Below, in pieces: positions 9,002 to 16,880 of a stretch of DNA of 19,209 bases (its first letter is position 1; every line of letters begins with the position of its first letter). The notes beneath the pieces were generated by a model. It was not told where the DNA came from. It worked only from the letters and a program-made list of their open reading frames with translations, and ran no database searches. Source of the stretch: CAIVSN01 sp040383945 (GTDB lineage Bacteria > Patescibacteriota > Gracilibacteria > BD1-5 > UBA2023); NCBI GenBank assembly GCA_040383945.1, contig JBEICN010000019.1, positions 1-19,209 of the forward strand, in the 5' to 3' direction. Made by a program: the position numbers and the translations under genes.

Positions 9002-10672
9002 CTAGTTTCGAATGCAACGAAGGGGGAACCCGTGGGCCTTCGGGGTGGAATCGCCGCGGTACACGCTCGATATAGAGAAACTGAGGTGCCGAAGCCAAGC
9101 GCTCGACGCATCGACCTGGGAAGACGACCAAAGGTAGGTGGTGACCGTGCGAGCGTAATAAAGACTCTCGGTGCCGCGGTAGCCCGAAGGCTGAGCGGAA
9201 AAACCAGAGGAGTTGGTAGCAGTGTTGAGTGGTGATGAATACCAATTATTACTTACGGCAAGTTTTAGAGCAGCACCACTACACTGCCAACTATTACTTG
9301 ACTCACAACCAGGCGTCCCTTGTCATTCTACGAGAGTTTTCCACTCGGCATCCGTTGGAACATGCCATCAGGCTGGACATATTCCTTGAGCTCCTGCTGT
9401 GGTAGATCCATTCATAGCAGCGGACCATTGGTAGAGCATACCGTAGGTGGTAGCAGCAACACAGTCTTCTTCGTTGTTTGAAGCGTTTGGTGGACAGCTA
9501 TATTGTCATACATCAGATGTCCAACCTCCACCTGCATGCGTAGCAGGTCCTTTGGTGATATTTGTCCCATCAGGTTTTTTGGTAGTGCGGAGATTTTCTT
9601 TCATCCAACACTGCGATCCGATTTGTACGGTGTTGTAGGTGTTGTTGTCAGCATCAGATACGGTGGAGGTTCCACAGGTGAAGGTGGATTCTACTCCTGT
9701 GCTCCCACTACCACCAACACTTCTCATCGCCACCTTCCCATCAAGCTGATTCGTAATAATCGTGATTCCAAGGTTTGTCAGCGAAGCATTTCCGGAGGCA
9801 GCAAGAAGATTTGCCACATTCAGGTCGGTTGCCATATCGGATCCAGAGTAGGCAGATTTGAGGCCATTTACCATGGCAGTAATCTGACCGGAAATATCGT
9901 TTTCGGGAAGTTTAGCACCGGAAAAGACCACACCGCTATTGATTTGAGCATTGGGATTAAAGGTAGAGCTTCCTAGAAGTGGTCTACCGTTAAAGAGAAG
10001 TGTTCCAGAGAGTGCATTGCTCTCAACGGACAAGTTCTCATTCACGGTGGTAGCGCTACTCGTGATGATACTTGGAATCGCGAGAACATAGACCGTGCCA
10101 CCTGTGACAGTTTTGGCAGCCAGTCAGCCATAGTTACCTTCGATGTAGACGGTCTGATTGGAAAGATCATTCTCCAGGTCCGCCTTTATCTGATATGCAT
10201 CACCATATGCAAGTCGTGAATAGGTATATTCTGTACCTCGCAACGGATCTACTGGCTTCTTATTGAGCCCTTCGCCATTGATAGAACTTCTAAAACTCTG
10301 TGTCACCTTATTCCCTATCATTCATTGATTCCAGATAGTACCTCCGGCATAGGTAATCGCAAAGGCATTGTCGGGCATCGGATAGCGCCCCGATAAACCC
10401 AATGATATATCCAGTAAGTGCGAGACATTGGAGATATCGCCCTTCCTTGCGGAATCACGAGCTTTGGAAGAATAACTACTATAAGCGAGAAATCCTATCG
10501 TTCCAAGAATCGAAAGAATAGTAATGATCACAACTAGCTCGACGATGGTAAATCCGTGAAATCTTTTTTTTGTGAATAAAAAACATGTAGAGCTCTGAGG
10601 AGTTCTTTTTGCCTGCTGGAGAGTTTTTTCTACTTGAGCGATCCATGAAATGGTATTTTTTGTGGATTTCAT
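9002..10672 (-). CDS. Type IV prepilin-like protein with C-terminal FISUMP (Fib_succ_major) domain
   Basis: A 556-residue surface protein. The N-terminus is a class III prepilin signal: a 40-residue basic leader, cleavage site HG|FTIVELVVIITILSILG with Glu at mature position 5, then the pilin helix to about residue 65 and SSKARDSARKGDISNVSHLL. The middle (about 170-330) is Ser/Thr/Asn-rich. The C-terminal domain is FISUMP: VQIGSQCWMKENLRTT, CPAGWHVPTDAEWKTLVE (432-449), WSSSQVDASSAWLRHLS and a final GFPLRCIRN. Five UGAs (low coordinates 10322, 10124, 9506, 9368, 9323) are read as Gly; that at 9368 is the Gly of CPAGW. ATG 10672 is preferred over TTG 10681. The leader is long for a prepilin. 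It is probably a minor pilin or adhesin; FISUMP function is unknown. The stop is TAG. Confidence 0.85.
9005..9205 (-). other. Candidate hypervariable 3' coding segment (adenine-depleted) of the FISUMP domain
   Basis: The last 67 codons have a base composition unlike the rest of the gene. By hand count, A is 29 of 201 coding-strand bases and G+C about 120 of 201, whereas the preceding 79 codons have A 64 of 237. Invariant-looking FISUMP residues (WSSS, DAS, AW, GF, RC) remain, while interspersed positions are filled by codons ending in C or T. Loss of A on the coding strand at the end of a C-type-lectin-like domain is the footprint expected of adenine-directed mutagenesis by a diversity-generating retroelement. 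No reverse transcriptase or template repeat is in the window, so this is a hypothesis. Confidence 0.35.
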
Positions 10673-10682
10673 GAGTAACAAG

Positions 10683-10712
10683 ATTATGGGAGCAAGAAAT
10701 GTTATTCTTGAA
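10683..10712 (-). promoter_or_regulatory. Weak promoter candidate for the FISUMP pilin-like gene
   Basis: On the minus strand TTCAAG (10707-10712), an 18-nt spacer and CATAAT (10683-10688) precede ATG 10672 by 10 nt. The -35 box is poor and the spacing long, so confidence is low. If correct, the mRNA leader would be only a few nucleotides. Confidence 0.35.
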
Positions 10713-10762
10713 GAAAGAAAAATATCTTGAGTATCTTAGAATAATTTTGAAGAAAGAAAAAT
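10708..10762 (+). repeat. Direct repeat of 16 nt, two copies
   Basis: TTGAAGAAAGAAAAAT occurs at 10708-10723 and again at 10747-10762, offset by 39 nt, in the spacer between the divergent pilin-like gene and radA. The units are homopurine apart from their ends. They may be binding sites for a regulator or part of a promoter element. Confidence 0.6.
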
Positions 10763-10797
10763 TAATTGTATGAGCATTTCTCAACTTTTTCTTTCTT
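10750..10797. repeat. Inverted repeat of 12 nt with homopurine/homopyrimidine arms
   Basis: AAGAAAGAAAAA (10750-10761) is followed after 24 nt by its exact reverse complement TTTTTCTTTCTT (10786-10797). The left arm lies within the second copy of the 16-nt direct repeat. The location just before radA suggests a regulatory site or an RNA hairpin in a longer leader; a simple AT-rich coincidence is possible. Confidence 0.5.
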
Positions 10798-10814
10798 TTT
10801 CTTTCTCTTATCCC

Positions 10815-10820
10815 TACAAT
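10815..10820 (+). promoter_or_regulatory. Putative -10 box of radA (leaderless start)
   Basis: TACAAT lies 7 nt before the radA ATG, so a transcript would begin at or next to the start codon. The region 17 nt upstream is T-rich and has no good -35 box, so this is a weak prediction based mainly on the -10 box and its distance. Confidence 0.35.
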
Positions 10821-10827
10821 CATATAC

Positions 10828-12186
10828 ATGTATATCTGTACCGAATGCGGCCATTCGCAACTCAAATGGACGGGGAAATGCCCAAAATGTAATGCCTGGA
10901 GCACGCTTGTAGAAGCGCCAAAAGCTGAAGAAAAAGTTGGAAAAATTCAAACTTCCGGCAAAGCAAAAGCTATTTCTGGACTTCTTGACAGCACTATTCG
11001 CGAAACCATGCGGTACCCGATACGATCCAGAGAACTCTCAAGCGTACTCGGTGGAGGTATCGTGCCCGGCTCTTTTATGCTTCTTTCTGGTGAACCTGGT
11101 ATTGGAAAATCCACGCTCACCCTCCAGGTGGCAGATTGGTTTGCCTCAAAACAGCAAACCGCACTGTATGTAAGTGCCGAGGAAAATCTCGAACAAATTT
11201 CAGCGCGAGCGCTTCGTATGGGCATCAAAAACGAAAATATCCGAATTCTCTGTGAATCCGTTTTTGAACACATACTCGAGACCATACATTTGGACGAGTC
11301 CAAACTGGTTATTCTCGATTCGATTTCCATGTTTCAGACGATATCCATGGACACAAATTCCGGATCTACGAGCCTGATTCGTTCCATGGCAGAAGTACTC
11401 ATGCAACTTGCCAAACGCACACAAAAAACCATTATAATCATTGGACACATTACCAAGGATGGATCGATTTCTGGACCAAAAACACTAGAGCACTTAGTCG
11501 ATACGGTACTTTTTCTCGAAGGCTCTCGTCATGAAAGCTACCGCATTCTGCGCTCCCTCAAAAATCGCTTTGGACCGACGGATGAGATTGGCCTCTTCGA
11601 AATGACAGAACAAGGGCTTATCGACATTCTCAATCCCGGCAAGGAATTTATTCAAAACGAACGCAAGCGACTTATTGGATCGGCTCTTGCGATGACGATG
11701 GAAGGTACTCGCCCGTTGATCGTCGAAATCGAGGCTCTTACCACTTACACCAAATTTGGCTTTCCCAAACGCTCCAGTAGGGGTATGCCAAACGGAAAAC
11801 TCGATCTCATACTCGCCATTATCTCAAAATATACAGAGGCAAAGCTCGAAAACTACGACGTCTTTGCCAATATCGGGCGCGGTCTTTCTCTGAGCGAACC
11901 CGGAATTGATCTCGCTCTCGCCGCGGCCATTCTCAGCTCCCGTAAAAATATACCTCTCGAAGATACGCTCTTTATCGGAGAACTCTCACTGACTGGCACT
12001 ATCAAGCGAGTCTCTTCAATGGAAAAACGGATCGATGAAGCTCGAAAACTCGGTTTTGTCAAAATTGTCTGTGCGCCTTTTAATAGCAAAAAAATAAAAA
12101 CCGACGGACTCTCCATTGTTTCATCAGTACAAGAACTTGGTAAGTGGTTCCAGTCAAGCAAAACAGAAAAAGAGGACATAGAATAA
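10828..12186 (+). CDS. radA: DNA repair protein RadA (Sms)
   Basis: RadA is a RecA-like, DnaB-type motor that drives branch migration in recombination. The 452-residue protein has every expected part: a C4 zinc finger (Cys4, 7, 18, 21), Walker A GEPGIGKST at 88-96, Walker B LVILD at 160-164, the RadA-specific KNRFG at 245-249, and a C-terminal Lon-protease-like domain (GRGLSLSEPGIDLALAAAIL). The length is normal. The start MYICTECGHSQ is the standard RadA start. There is no UGA codon among about 35 Gly codons, unlike most neighbours. It is the only plus-strand gene in this part and is convergent with the small gene at 12212, 25 nt away. The stop is TAA. Confidence 0.97.
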   Translation: MYICTECGHSQLKWTGKCPKCNAWSTLVEAPKAEEKVGKIQTSGKAKAISGLLDSTIRETMRYPIRSRELSSVLGGGIVPGSFMLLSGEPGIGKSTLTLQVADWFASKQQTALYVSAEENLEQISARALRMGIKNENIRILCESVFEHILETIHLDESKLVILDSISMFQTISMDTNSGSTSLIRSMAEVLMQLAKRTQKTIIIIGHITKDGSISGPKTLEHLVDTVLFLEGSRHESYRILRSLKNRFGPTDEIGLFEMTEQGLIDILNPGKEFIQNERKRLIGSALAMTMEGTRPLIVEIEALTTYTKFGFPKRSSRGMPNGKLDLILAIISKYTEAKLENYDVFANIGRGLSLSEPGIDLALAAAILSSRKNIPLEDTLFIGELSLTGTIKRVSSMEKRIDEARKLGFVKIVCAPFNSKKIKTDGLSIVSSVQELGKWFQSSKTEKEDIE

Positions 12187-12211
12187 CCTACCCTCGTTTA
12201 TTTGGATAGCA

Positions 12212-12493
12212 CTAGTGCATCATCCCTTGTGACTCTGTAAGTTGAAAATTCTGAGCAGCATACATCAGCTGCAACAATCGATCTTTTGTCATAGAAACCA
12301 CTCCCTCGATAGAAGTGACCTCTAGTAATAATAATCGCAAATACGATGCCTGATCACGAGTGAGTGTGTCTATGGCATCAAGAAACAACTGATCATTTTG
12401 ATCTTCCATCCCCAGTCTCAAAACAGCATCTTTTGCAAATGCGTAGGGGTCTCGAAATCCAAGTGTAGTCATAAGGTATTGATTATCAGACAT
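12212..12493 (-). CDS. Small soluble protein of unknown function
   Basis: No family is recognised. From ATG 12493 (MSDNQYLMTTLGF) the product has 93 residues and ends at TAG; TTG 12517 would add eight residues and is bounded upstream by a TAA. It looks helical, with a Leu-rich segment RDQASYLRLLLLEVTSIEGV and no membrane segment or signal. It has its own promoter candidate (12529-12556), which supports it being expressed. The 3' end is 25 nt from radA, which is convergent; no terminator is visible between them. No in-frame UGA. Confidence 0.7.
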   Translation of the reverse strand: MSDNQYLMTTLGFRDPYAFAKDAVLRLGMEDQNDQLFLDAIDTLTRDQASYLRLLLLEVTSIEGVVSMTKDRLLQLMYAAQNFQLTESQGMMH

Positions 12494-12528
12494 GCCATCT
12501 CGAAAATATTCGTTCAAGCTTCTTATGT

Positions 12529-12556
12529 GTTATATATAAAATTACACAAATGACAA
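12529..12556 (-). promoter_or_regulatory. Predicted promoter of the small gene at 12212-12493
   Basis: On the minus strand TTGTCA (12551-12556), a 16-nt spacer and TATAAC (12529-12534) give a good sigma70-like match in the 96-nt spacer after the AI-2E permease gene. The leader to ATG 12493 would be about 30 nt. Confidence 0.5.
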
Positions 12557-12589
12557 AACCAATTCCAAATTTTTACTTCACTGCACGAG

Positions 12590-13810
12590 TTACTCCGAAG
12601 AGCGTTTTCCCGAACGCGACAAGCGTATACCTTTATGAATAGCCTCTTTGGTGCTTGTTTTTTGAACGTCGAGCGTATTGGATATTTTTTGTATTTTTAT
12701 GACATATTCATCAAAATCTTTGGCAATGTCGATAAAAATATAAAAGAGTGGCACTCCGATCATGAGCCCAACAAATCCCATGAAATGTTCGGAAACCAGA
12801 AGAATCAAAAAGGTGATAAATACAGGAAATTCCATGTACGACGAGACAATTTTGGGATTGAGGTAGTAAGCTTCCACCGCATGAACCAGTATTATCATGA
12901 CAGTAATCATAATAAGTACATTAAGGCCTCACAAATTGAGTCCGATCAAGGCTATCGGTATAGAGGAAATCAAAAAACCAAATACAGGAATAAACCCCAG
13001 GACAAATACAAGAATGGCAATGGTGGATATAAAAGGGAAAGTTTCACCATTATAAAAATACCCGATCATGAGCAATCCGAGAGTGGTCAATATCGCATTT
13101 ACCAAGGCAATAATTGCCTGAGCTTTGAATATCAAACCAAATCATTTGGTAATTTTCTCAGCAAAATTGGAAAATTGCTCATAAATAAAAGCGAAGTTTC
13201 CTAATTTGATTCCAGAAAAGTAATGATTGATTTTTTCTCGATCGATCAAAAACACAAAACTTAAAATCAGAGCGATGACCATCTGAAGTATGAAAACTCC
13301 GGCATTTTTGAGATTCTGAAAAATACTCACTACCGTAGTCTCTACATTAGCTTTACTCACCATTCCTTCAAAAAAAGCATCAAAACCGAGGTTGAAGCTC
13401 ACCTGACTCTGAAGTGAGTCCGCAGCACTCCGTAATTGGTTGGTAATTTGGGGAGCTAACTTCACGAGCCCCTTTGTTTCTTCGATCAAGTGAGGAATAA
13501 AGCTATAAAACATGGTTGCAATGACCGTAAGAAAGAAAATGTAAATTATACTTATCACTACGGGGAATTTCTTCAAGTATATAAGTCCTGTGTTCAAAGG
13601 TTTTGACTCTATTTTTTCTTGAAACAAAGTAATTTTTTTTTGAATCCATTTTGCTAAATCCAAAAAAAGGAAAGCAAACAAAAAAGTAAAAAGGAAAATG
13701 AGGAGAAATGAGGAAAGCGCATACAGGAGTATCCCCAAAAGCAACAGGGCAGCGAGTTTTTCGAAAAAAAACCGATTTATAACAAGTTTGAAAAGAAATG
13801 GAACCTTCAT
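12590..13810 (-). CDS. AI-2E family transporter (PF01594-type permease)
   Basis: A 406-residue multi-pass membrane protein. The AI-2E family includes autoinducer-2 exporters and Na+/H+ antiporter-like members, so the substrate cannot be assigned. Seen: two to three N-terminal helices (LAALLLLGILLYALSSFLLI), a soluble middle with SFIPHLIEETKGLVKLAPQI, then the conserved C-terminal helix bundle with GFIPVFGFLISSIPIALIGL, VHAVEAYYLNPKIV and GFVGLMIGVPLFYIFI. UGA 13142-13144 (TKGFG) and 12929-12931 (NLGGLN) are read as Gly and join three fragments in one frame. ATG 13810 lies 9 nt after the dnaX stop, so the two genes are probably co-transcribed. The stop is TAA. Confidence 0.92.
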
Positions 13811-13819
13811 AAGAAAAAA

Positions 13820-15367
13820 CTAAAAAATACCCCCCGCCATTTTTGCATCAAGTGCTCTCTCAAAAGGAGCAGCCCCTCATGTTTCGGTTACGCAAGCAAA
13901 ATGAATTTCCGGCTCAATTCAAAACGACTCACGAAGAACCGTACCGAGAAAATCACGATTATCTAGGCTATCTACCTGAGTTCGCGAATATTCTGAAGTG
14001 GTGAAAATAGTCAACCTGGAAGCATCTTCGGCAAGATCAAAAGTTCCAGTTTTAAGCACGGAGAGCAACACCCCTTTTTTGGGTGTATTTTTGGTGATCT
14101 TTATAAGTTCCAAAAAGGAAAAGCTAGGCTTAGTAGTAGGTGTTTGAATAACTGGGGCCAAAGGAGCTGAAGGAGTTTCTGAAACGGGTGGTGTTTCCGG
14201 AAGTAATGATTCGGGCTCGGTGACACTTTGAGGAATTTTTGAGGGAGCTTTCTTTTCGGGTGGTAAAGCTCCGCGAGGAACAGAAACTGCACGGCGAGTT
14301 CAAATATTTGCCTCAGTTGGCTCAAAAATTGATGTTGGAGACTCGGACGCTCTCTCATTCACTACTTGTACTTGACTCAAAAGCGTCATTTCCAGCAATA
14401 AAAATCCATTCGGAAAATCCTTTATTTTGGAGTACGCCATGGTACATGCATCGAAAATTCGAATCAATCGTGAAAAATTCGGGGTTTGGACGGCATCAAA
14501 TGCGCTTTCACGAAGAAAATACAGATATTGTTCCAGAAGTCGCCGTGGCTCAATAGACTCCATCTTAAATTGAGAAAAAATCGTCTTCAGCTGAGTGGTG
14601 TCATTGGAAATAACCGCATCTGTGATTTGCTCGAGTCGATCTTGACTTACAATAGAAAGATTATCCCGAATAAAATCATACGAAAGCATGCCACCTACAC
14701 TATACTGTTCGAAGAGAGAAATAGCATCTCTCAGTCCTCCTCTTGCTAATTTTGCAATAAGTTCAAGTGCGGGAATTTCCGTTTGTATGTTTTCTTTTTC
14801 TGCAATCACCTGGAGTCTGCCCATGATATCTGATTCCGATATTTTTCGAAAATCATAGCGTTGGGTACGAGAAACTATCGTCTCAAGGATTTTATCAAAT
14901 TCCGTAGTTGCCAAAATAAATTTTACATGCTCCGGTGGTTCTTCGAGAGTTTTTAGCAAAGCATTGAATGCGGGCTTGGAGAGCATGTGAACCTCATCTA
15001 TAATGTAGACCTTAAATTTGCCAGACGAAGGCTGGAACCACGATTTTTCGATAAGCTCGCGAATGTGATCGACCCCATTGTTACTCGCTCCGTCGATTTC
15101 GACAATATCCATCATGGTTCCGTCGGCGAACGCTTGGCAGTTTTGGCAGGTGCCGCAAGGATTTCCATCTATCTTAAGTGCTGAGCAATTTATAGCTTTG
15201 GCAAAAATACGCGCAACCGAAGTTTTTCCAGTTCCTCGTGATCCACAAAAAAGGTATGCGCCAACGGTTTTATTCTTTTGAAGAGCGCTCGTAAGGGCTT
15301 TTCGGATAAATTGTTGTCCTACCAAATCATCAAAATCTTTCGGTCGGTATTTTTGATACAATGACAT
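13820..15367 (-). CDS. dnaX: DNA polymerase III subunit gamma/tau (DnaX)
   Basis: The clamp-loader ATPase, 515 residues. Seen: MSLYQKYRPKDFDDLVGQ at the start, Walker A GSRGTGKTS at 42-50, four zinc cysteines (61, 71, 74, 77), Walker B YIIDEVHML at 121-129, sensor region ILATTEFDKI and the arginine-finger site SRT at 166-168 (usually SRC). A Pro-rich linker (about 365-400) leads to a tau-like C-terminal domain. Three UGAs (low coordinates 14300, 13919, 13877) are read as Gly; the standard code would leave a gamma-like 355-residue product and orphan the tail. ATG 15367 is 6 nt after a -10 box, suggesting a leaderless mRNA. The stop is TAG. Confidence 0.95.
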
Positions 15368-15373
15368 ACGGGA

Positions 15374-15401
15374 ATACTAGCAATAATCGAGAAATTTTCA
15401 A
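15374..15401 (-). promoter_or_regulatory. Predicted promoter of dnaX with leaderless start
   Basis: On the minus strand TTGAAA (15396-15401), a 16-nt spacer and TAGTAT (15374-15379) precede the ATG by 6 nt. The expected start point is the A of ATG itself. The -35 box lies within the recurrent motif TTCTTTCTTGAAAA. Confidence 0.55.
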
Positions 15402-15427
15402 GAAAGAACACCTCTAGAGCAAAATTT

Positions 15428-16786
15428 CTAGGCAGTAACCTTGAGTCGAACTTTGATCGTAGGGTTTGCATCAGTAACTGGCATGCTCTGACCGTCTTTT
15501 CCACAAGTTCCACCAACAAAAATTCCATTTTTTCCGATGGCGAGGTCATTTCAGACCATGCTGATTTCTTTGAGCATTTTTGGCCCATTTCCAGATAAAT
15601 TGGCGCCGCGTACCACTTCTGCGATTTTTCCATCACGAATACGATAGGCAAAATTGACCTTAAACACAAAATCTCCACTCGTAGTATTGACCTGCCCTCC
15701 ACCCATTGCGGTAACATATATACCATCTTGGACACTCGCAATGATGGCATCCGGAGCATCTGGCCCGTTATCCATGTACGTGTTACTCATTCTTACAATA
15801 GTCTCATGAGCGTAAGACTCTCGTCGGGCATGACCATTGCCAGGAAGATTCAAAAAATCTGCCGTTCCTTGCTGATGTAAGTAATTCATAAGTTTTCCAT
15901 TTTGTATCAAAACAGCGCGCTCTGCCGGAGTGCCTTCGTGATCCAGTCGATATGAGCCACGCAAGCCGGGCAAAAGAGGATCGTCAATAATCGTAACTTT
16001 TGGACTAGCCACCATTTGGTCGATTTGATTGGAATACGCACTGGATGCCTGAAGATCTCCTTCAAGTCCATGCCCCACCGCTTCATGAATAATTACTCCG
16101 CCAGCTTCGGTTGCAATAACTATATCCATTTCTCAGGATGGTGCAGCAGGTGCGTGCAAGAGTGCCTGGAGTCGTTCCACGATTTTTGAAAATACGCCCG
16201 TAATATGTTCCTCACTAAAATATTCGAGTGAATCATTTGCAGTAATCGAATCGAAGTACTCTTGAGTCACATCCCCAATTTTTCCAGTTGCCATAGCAAA
16301 AAGCCGAATCTGATACTGCTGGTCCTTCCCGCCTGGGTGACTACTGGATACTGTAAGATACGTTTGTTTCGATACCCCAACACCAACCATGGTACTTGTT
16401 ATCCAATCATGCGATCGCAAAAAATCCACTTGAGGCATCACTCGAGTGCGAAGTTCTGCGAGAGTTTCTATGAGTTTTGAATCGTGTTCAAAATCATATG
16501 TTTCGTCACCTGGAACCCAATTCATCGCTGCATGTGGAGCGTCAAAAGATTTTGCTTGTTCCATAAGCTCATCAAAACTTTCCCATGATTCACGAGTCTG
16601 AAAATACTTGTGCTTACCACTCGTGAGAAGCAAACTCATTCATGTAGTTTCACTCAATGTAACTGGTTCCGAGCGCCCATTGATGATGCGAATACCGACA
16701 CTGGTATGTTTTTCTAGATACAGTTCTTTCTTTTGACCTGGTAAATTTGCGAGTCGATGATGGAGTTGTTTTTGTGTAAAAATCAT
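15428..16786 (-). CDS. tldD: Metalloprotease TldD
   Basis: TldD is the catalytic half of the TldD/TldE (PmbA) peptidase, known for maturing microcin B17 and degrading unfolded small proteins. The 452-residue protein shows the zinc motif HEAVGH at 234-239 within EAGGVIIHEAVGHGLEGDL, the C-terminal GGGQVNTTSGDFVFKVNFAY, GANLSGNGPKMLKEISMVGNDL and GTCGKDGQSMPV. Three UGAs (low coordinates 16640, 16133, 15551) are read as Gly; that at 15551 is the Gly of the conserved MVGNDL. ATG 16786 gives the usual N-terminus (MIFTQKQLHHRL). It is divergent from pmbA across a 94-nt spacer, and dnaX follows after 60 nt. The stop is TAG. Confidence 0.95.
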
Positions 16787-16806
16787 AAGCTGAATTGAAA
16801 TACAAG

Positions 16807-16836
16807 AATATACTATATACGAATTTTGAATTTCAA
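16807..16836 (-). promoter_or_regulatory. Promoter candidate for tldD
   Basis: On the minus strand TTGAAA (16831-16836), an 18-nt spacer and TATATT (16807-16812) lie 20 nt before the tldD ATG. The -35 box overlaps a 15-nt palindrome, so a repressor could act there. Confidence 0.4.
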
Positions 16837-16863
16837 AAAACATTGAACTCTCTACAATAGAGA
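16824..16863. promoter_or_regulatory. Two inverted repeats in the divergent tldD-pmbA spacer
   Basis: TTTTGAA-T-TTCAAAA (16824-16838) is a perfect 7-bp inverted repeat with one central base, and TCTCTA-CAA-TAGAGA (16849-16863) is a perfect 6-bp inverted repeat. Both lie between the divergent starts. A possible -10 box of pmbA, TACAAT, lies inside the second (16853-16858). Operators for shared control are a reasonable reading, but no regulator is identified. Confidence 0.4.
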
Positions 16864-16880
16864 AAAATTGTATTATATTT

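Noticed and set aside
8889..9245. A GC-rich stretch that could be a structured RNA (RNase P RNA, tmRNA or SRP RNA)
   Set aside because: No hallmark strings of these RNAs on either strand, and 9002-9245 translates cleanly as the end of the FISUMP domain.
8895..9245. Open frames on the minus strand (116 and 83 codons) in the GC-rich region
   Set aside because: They are other frames of the FISUMP 3' end and of the spacer; high GC removes stops.
14066..14080. Possible programmed -1 frameshift site (A-run before GGGG) in dnaX
   Set aside because: In the zero frame the run reads CCC AAA AAA GGG, which is not a proper X XXY YYZ heptamer, and the full frame is already open with UGA as Gly.
15319..15759. 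Minus-strand frame of 146 codons overlapping the end of tldD and the start of dnaX
   Set aside because: Shadow of tldD in another frame; the TldD frame carries all conserved motifs.
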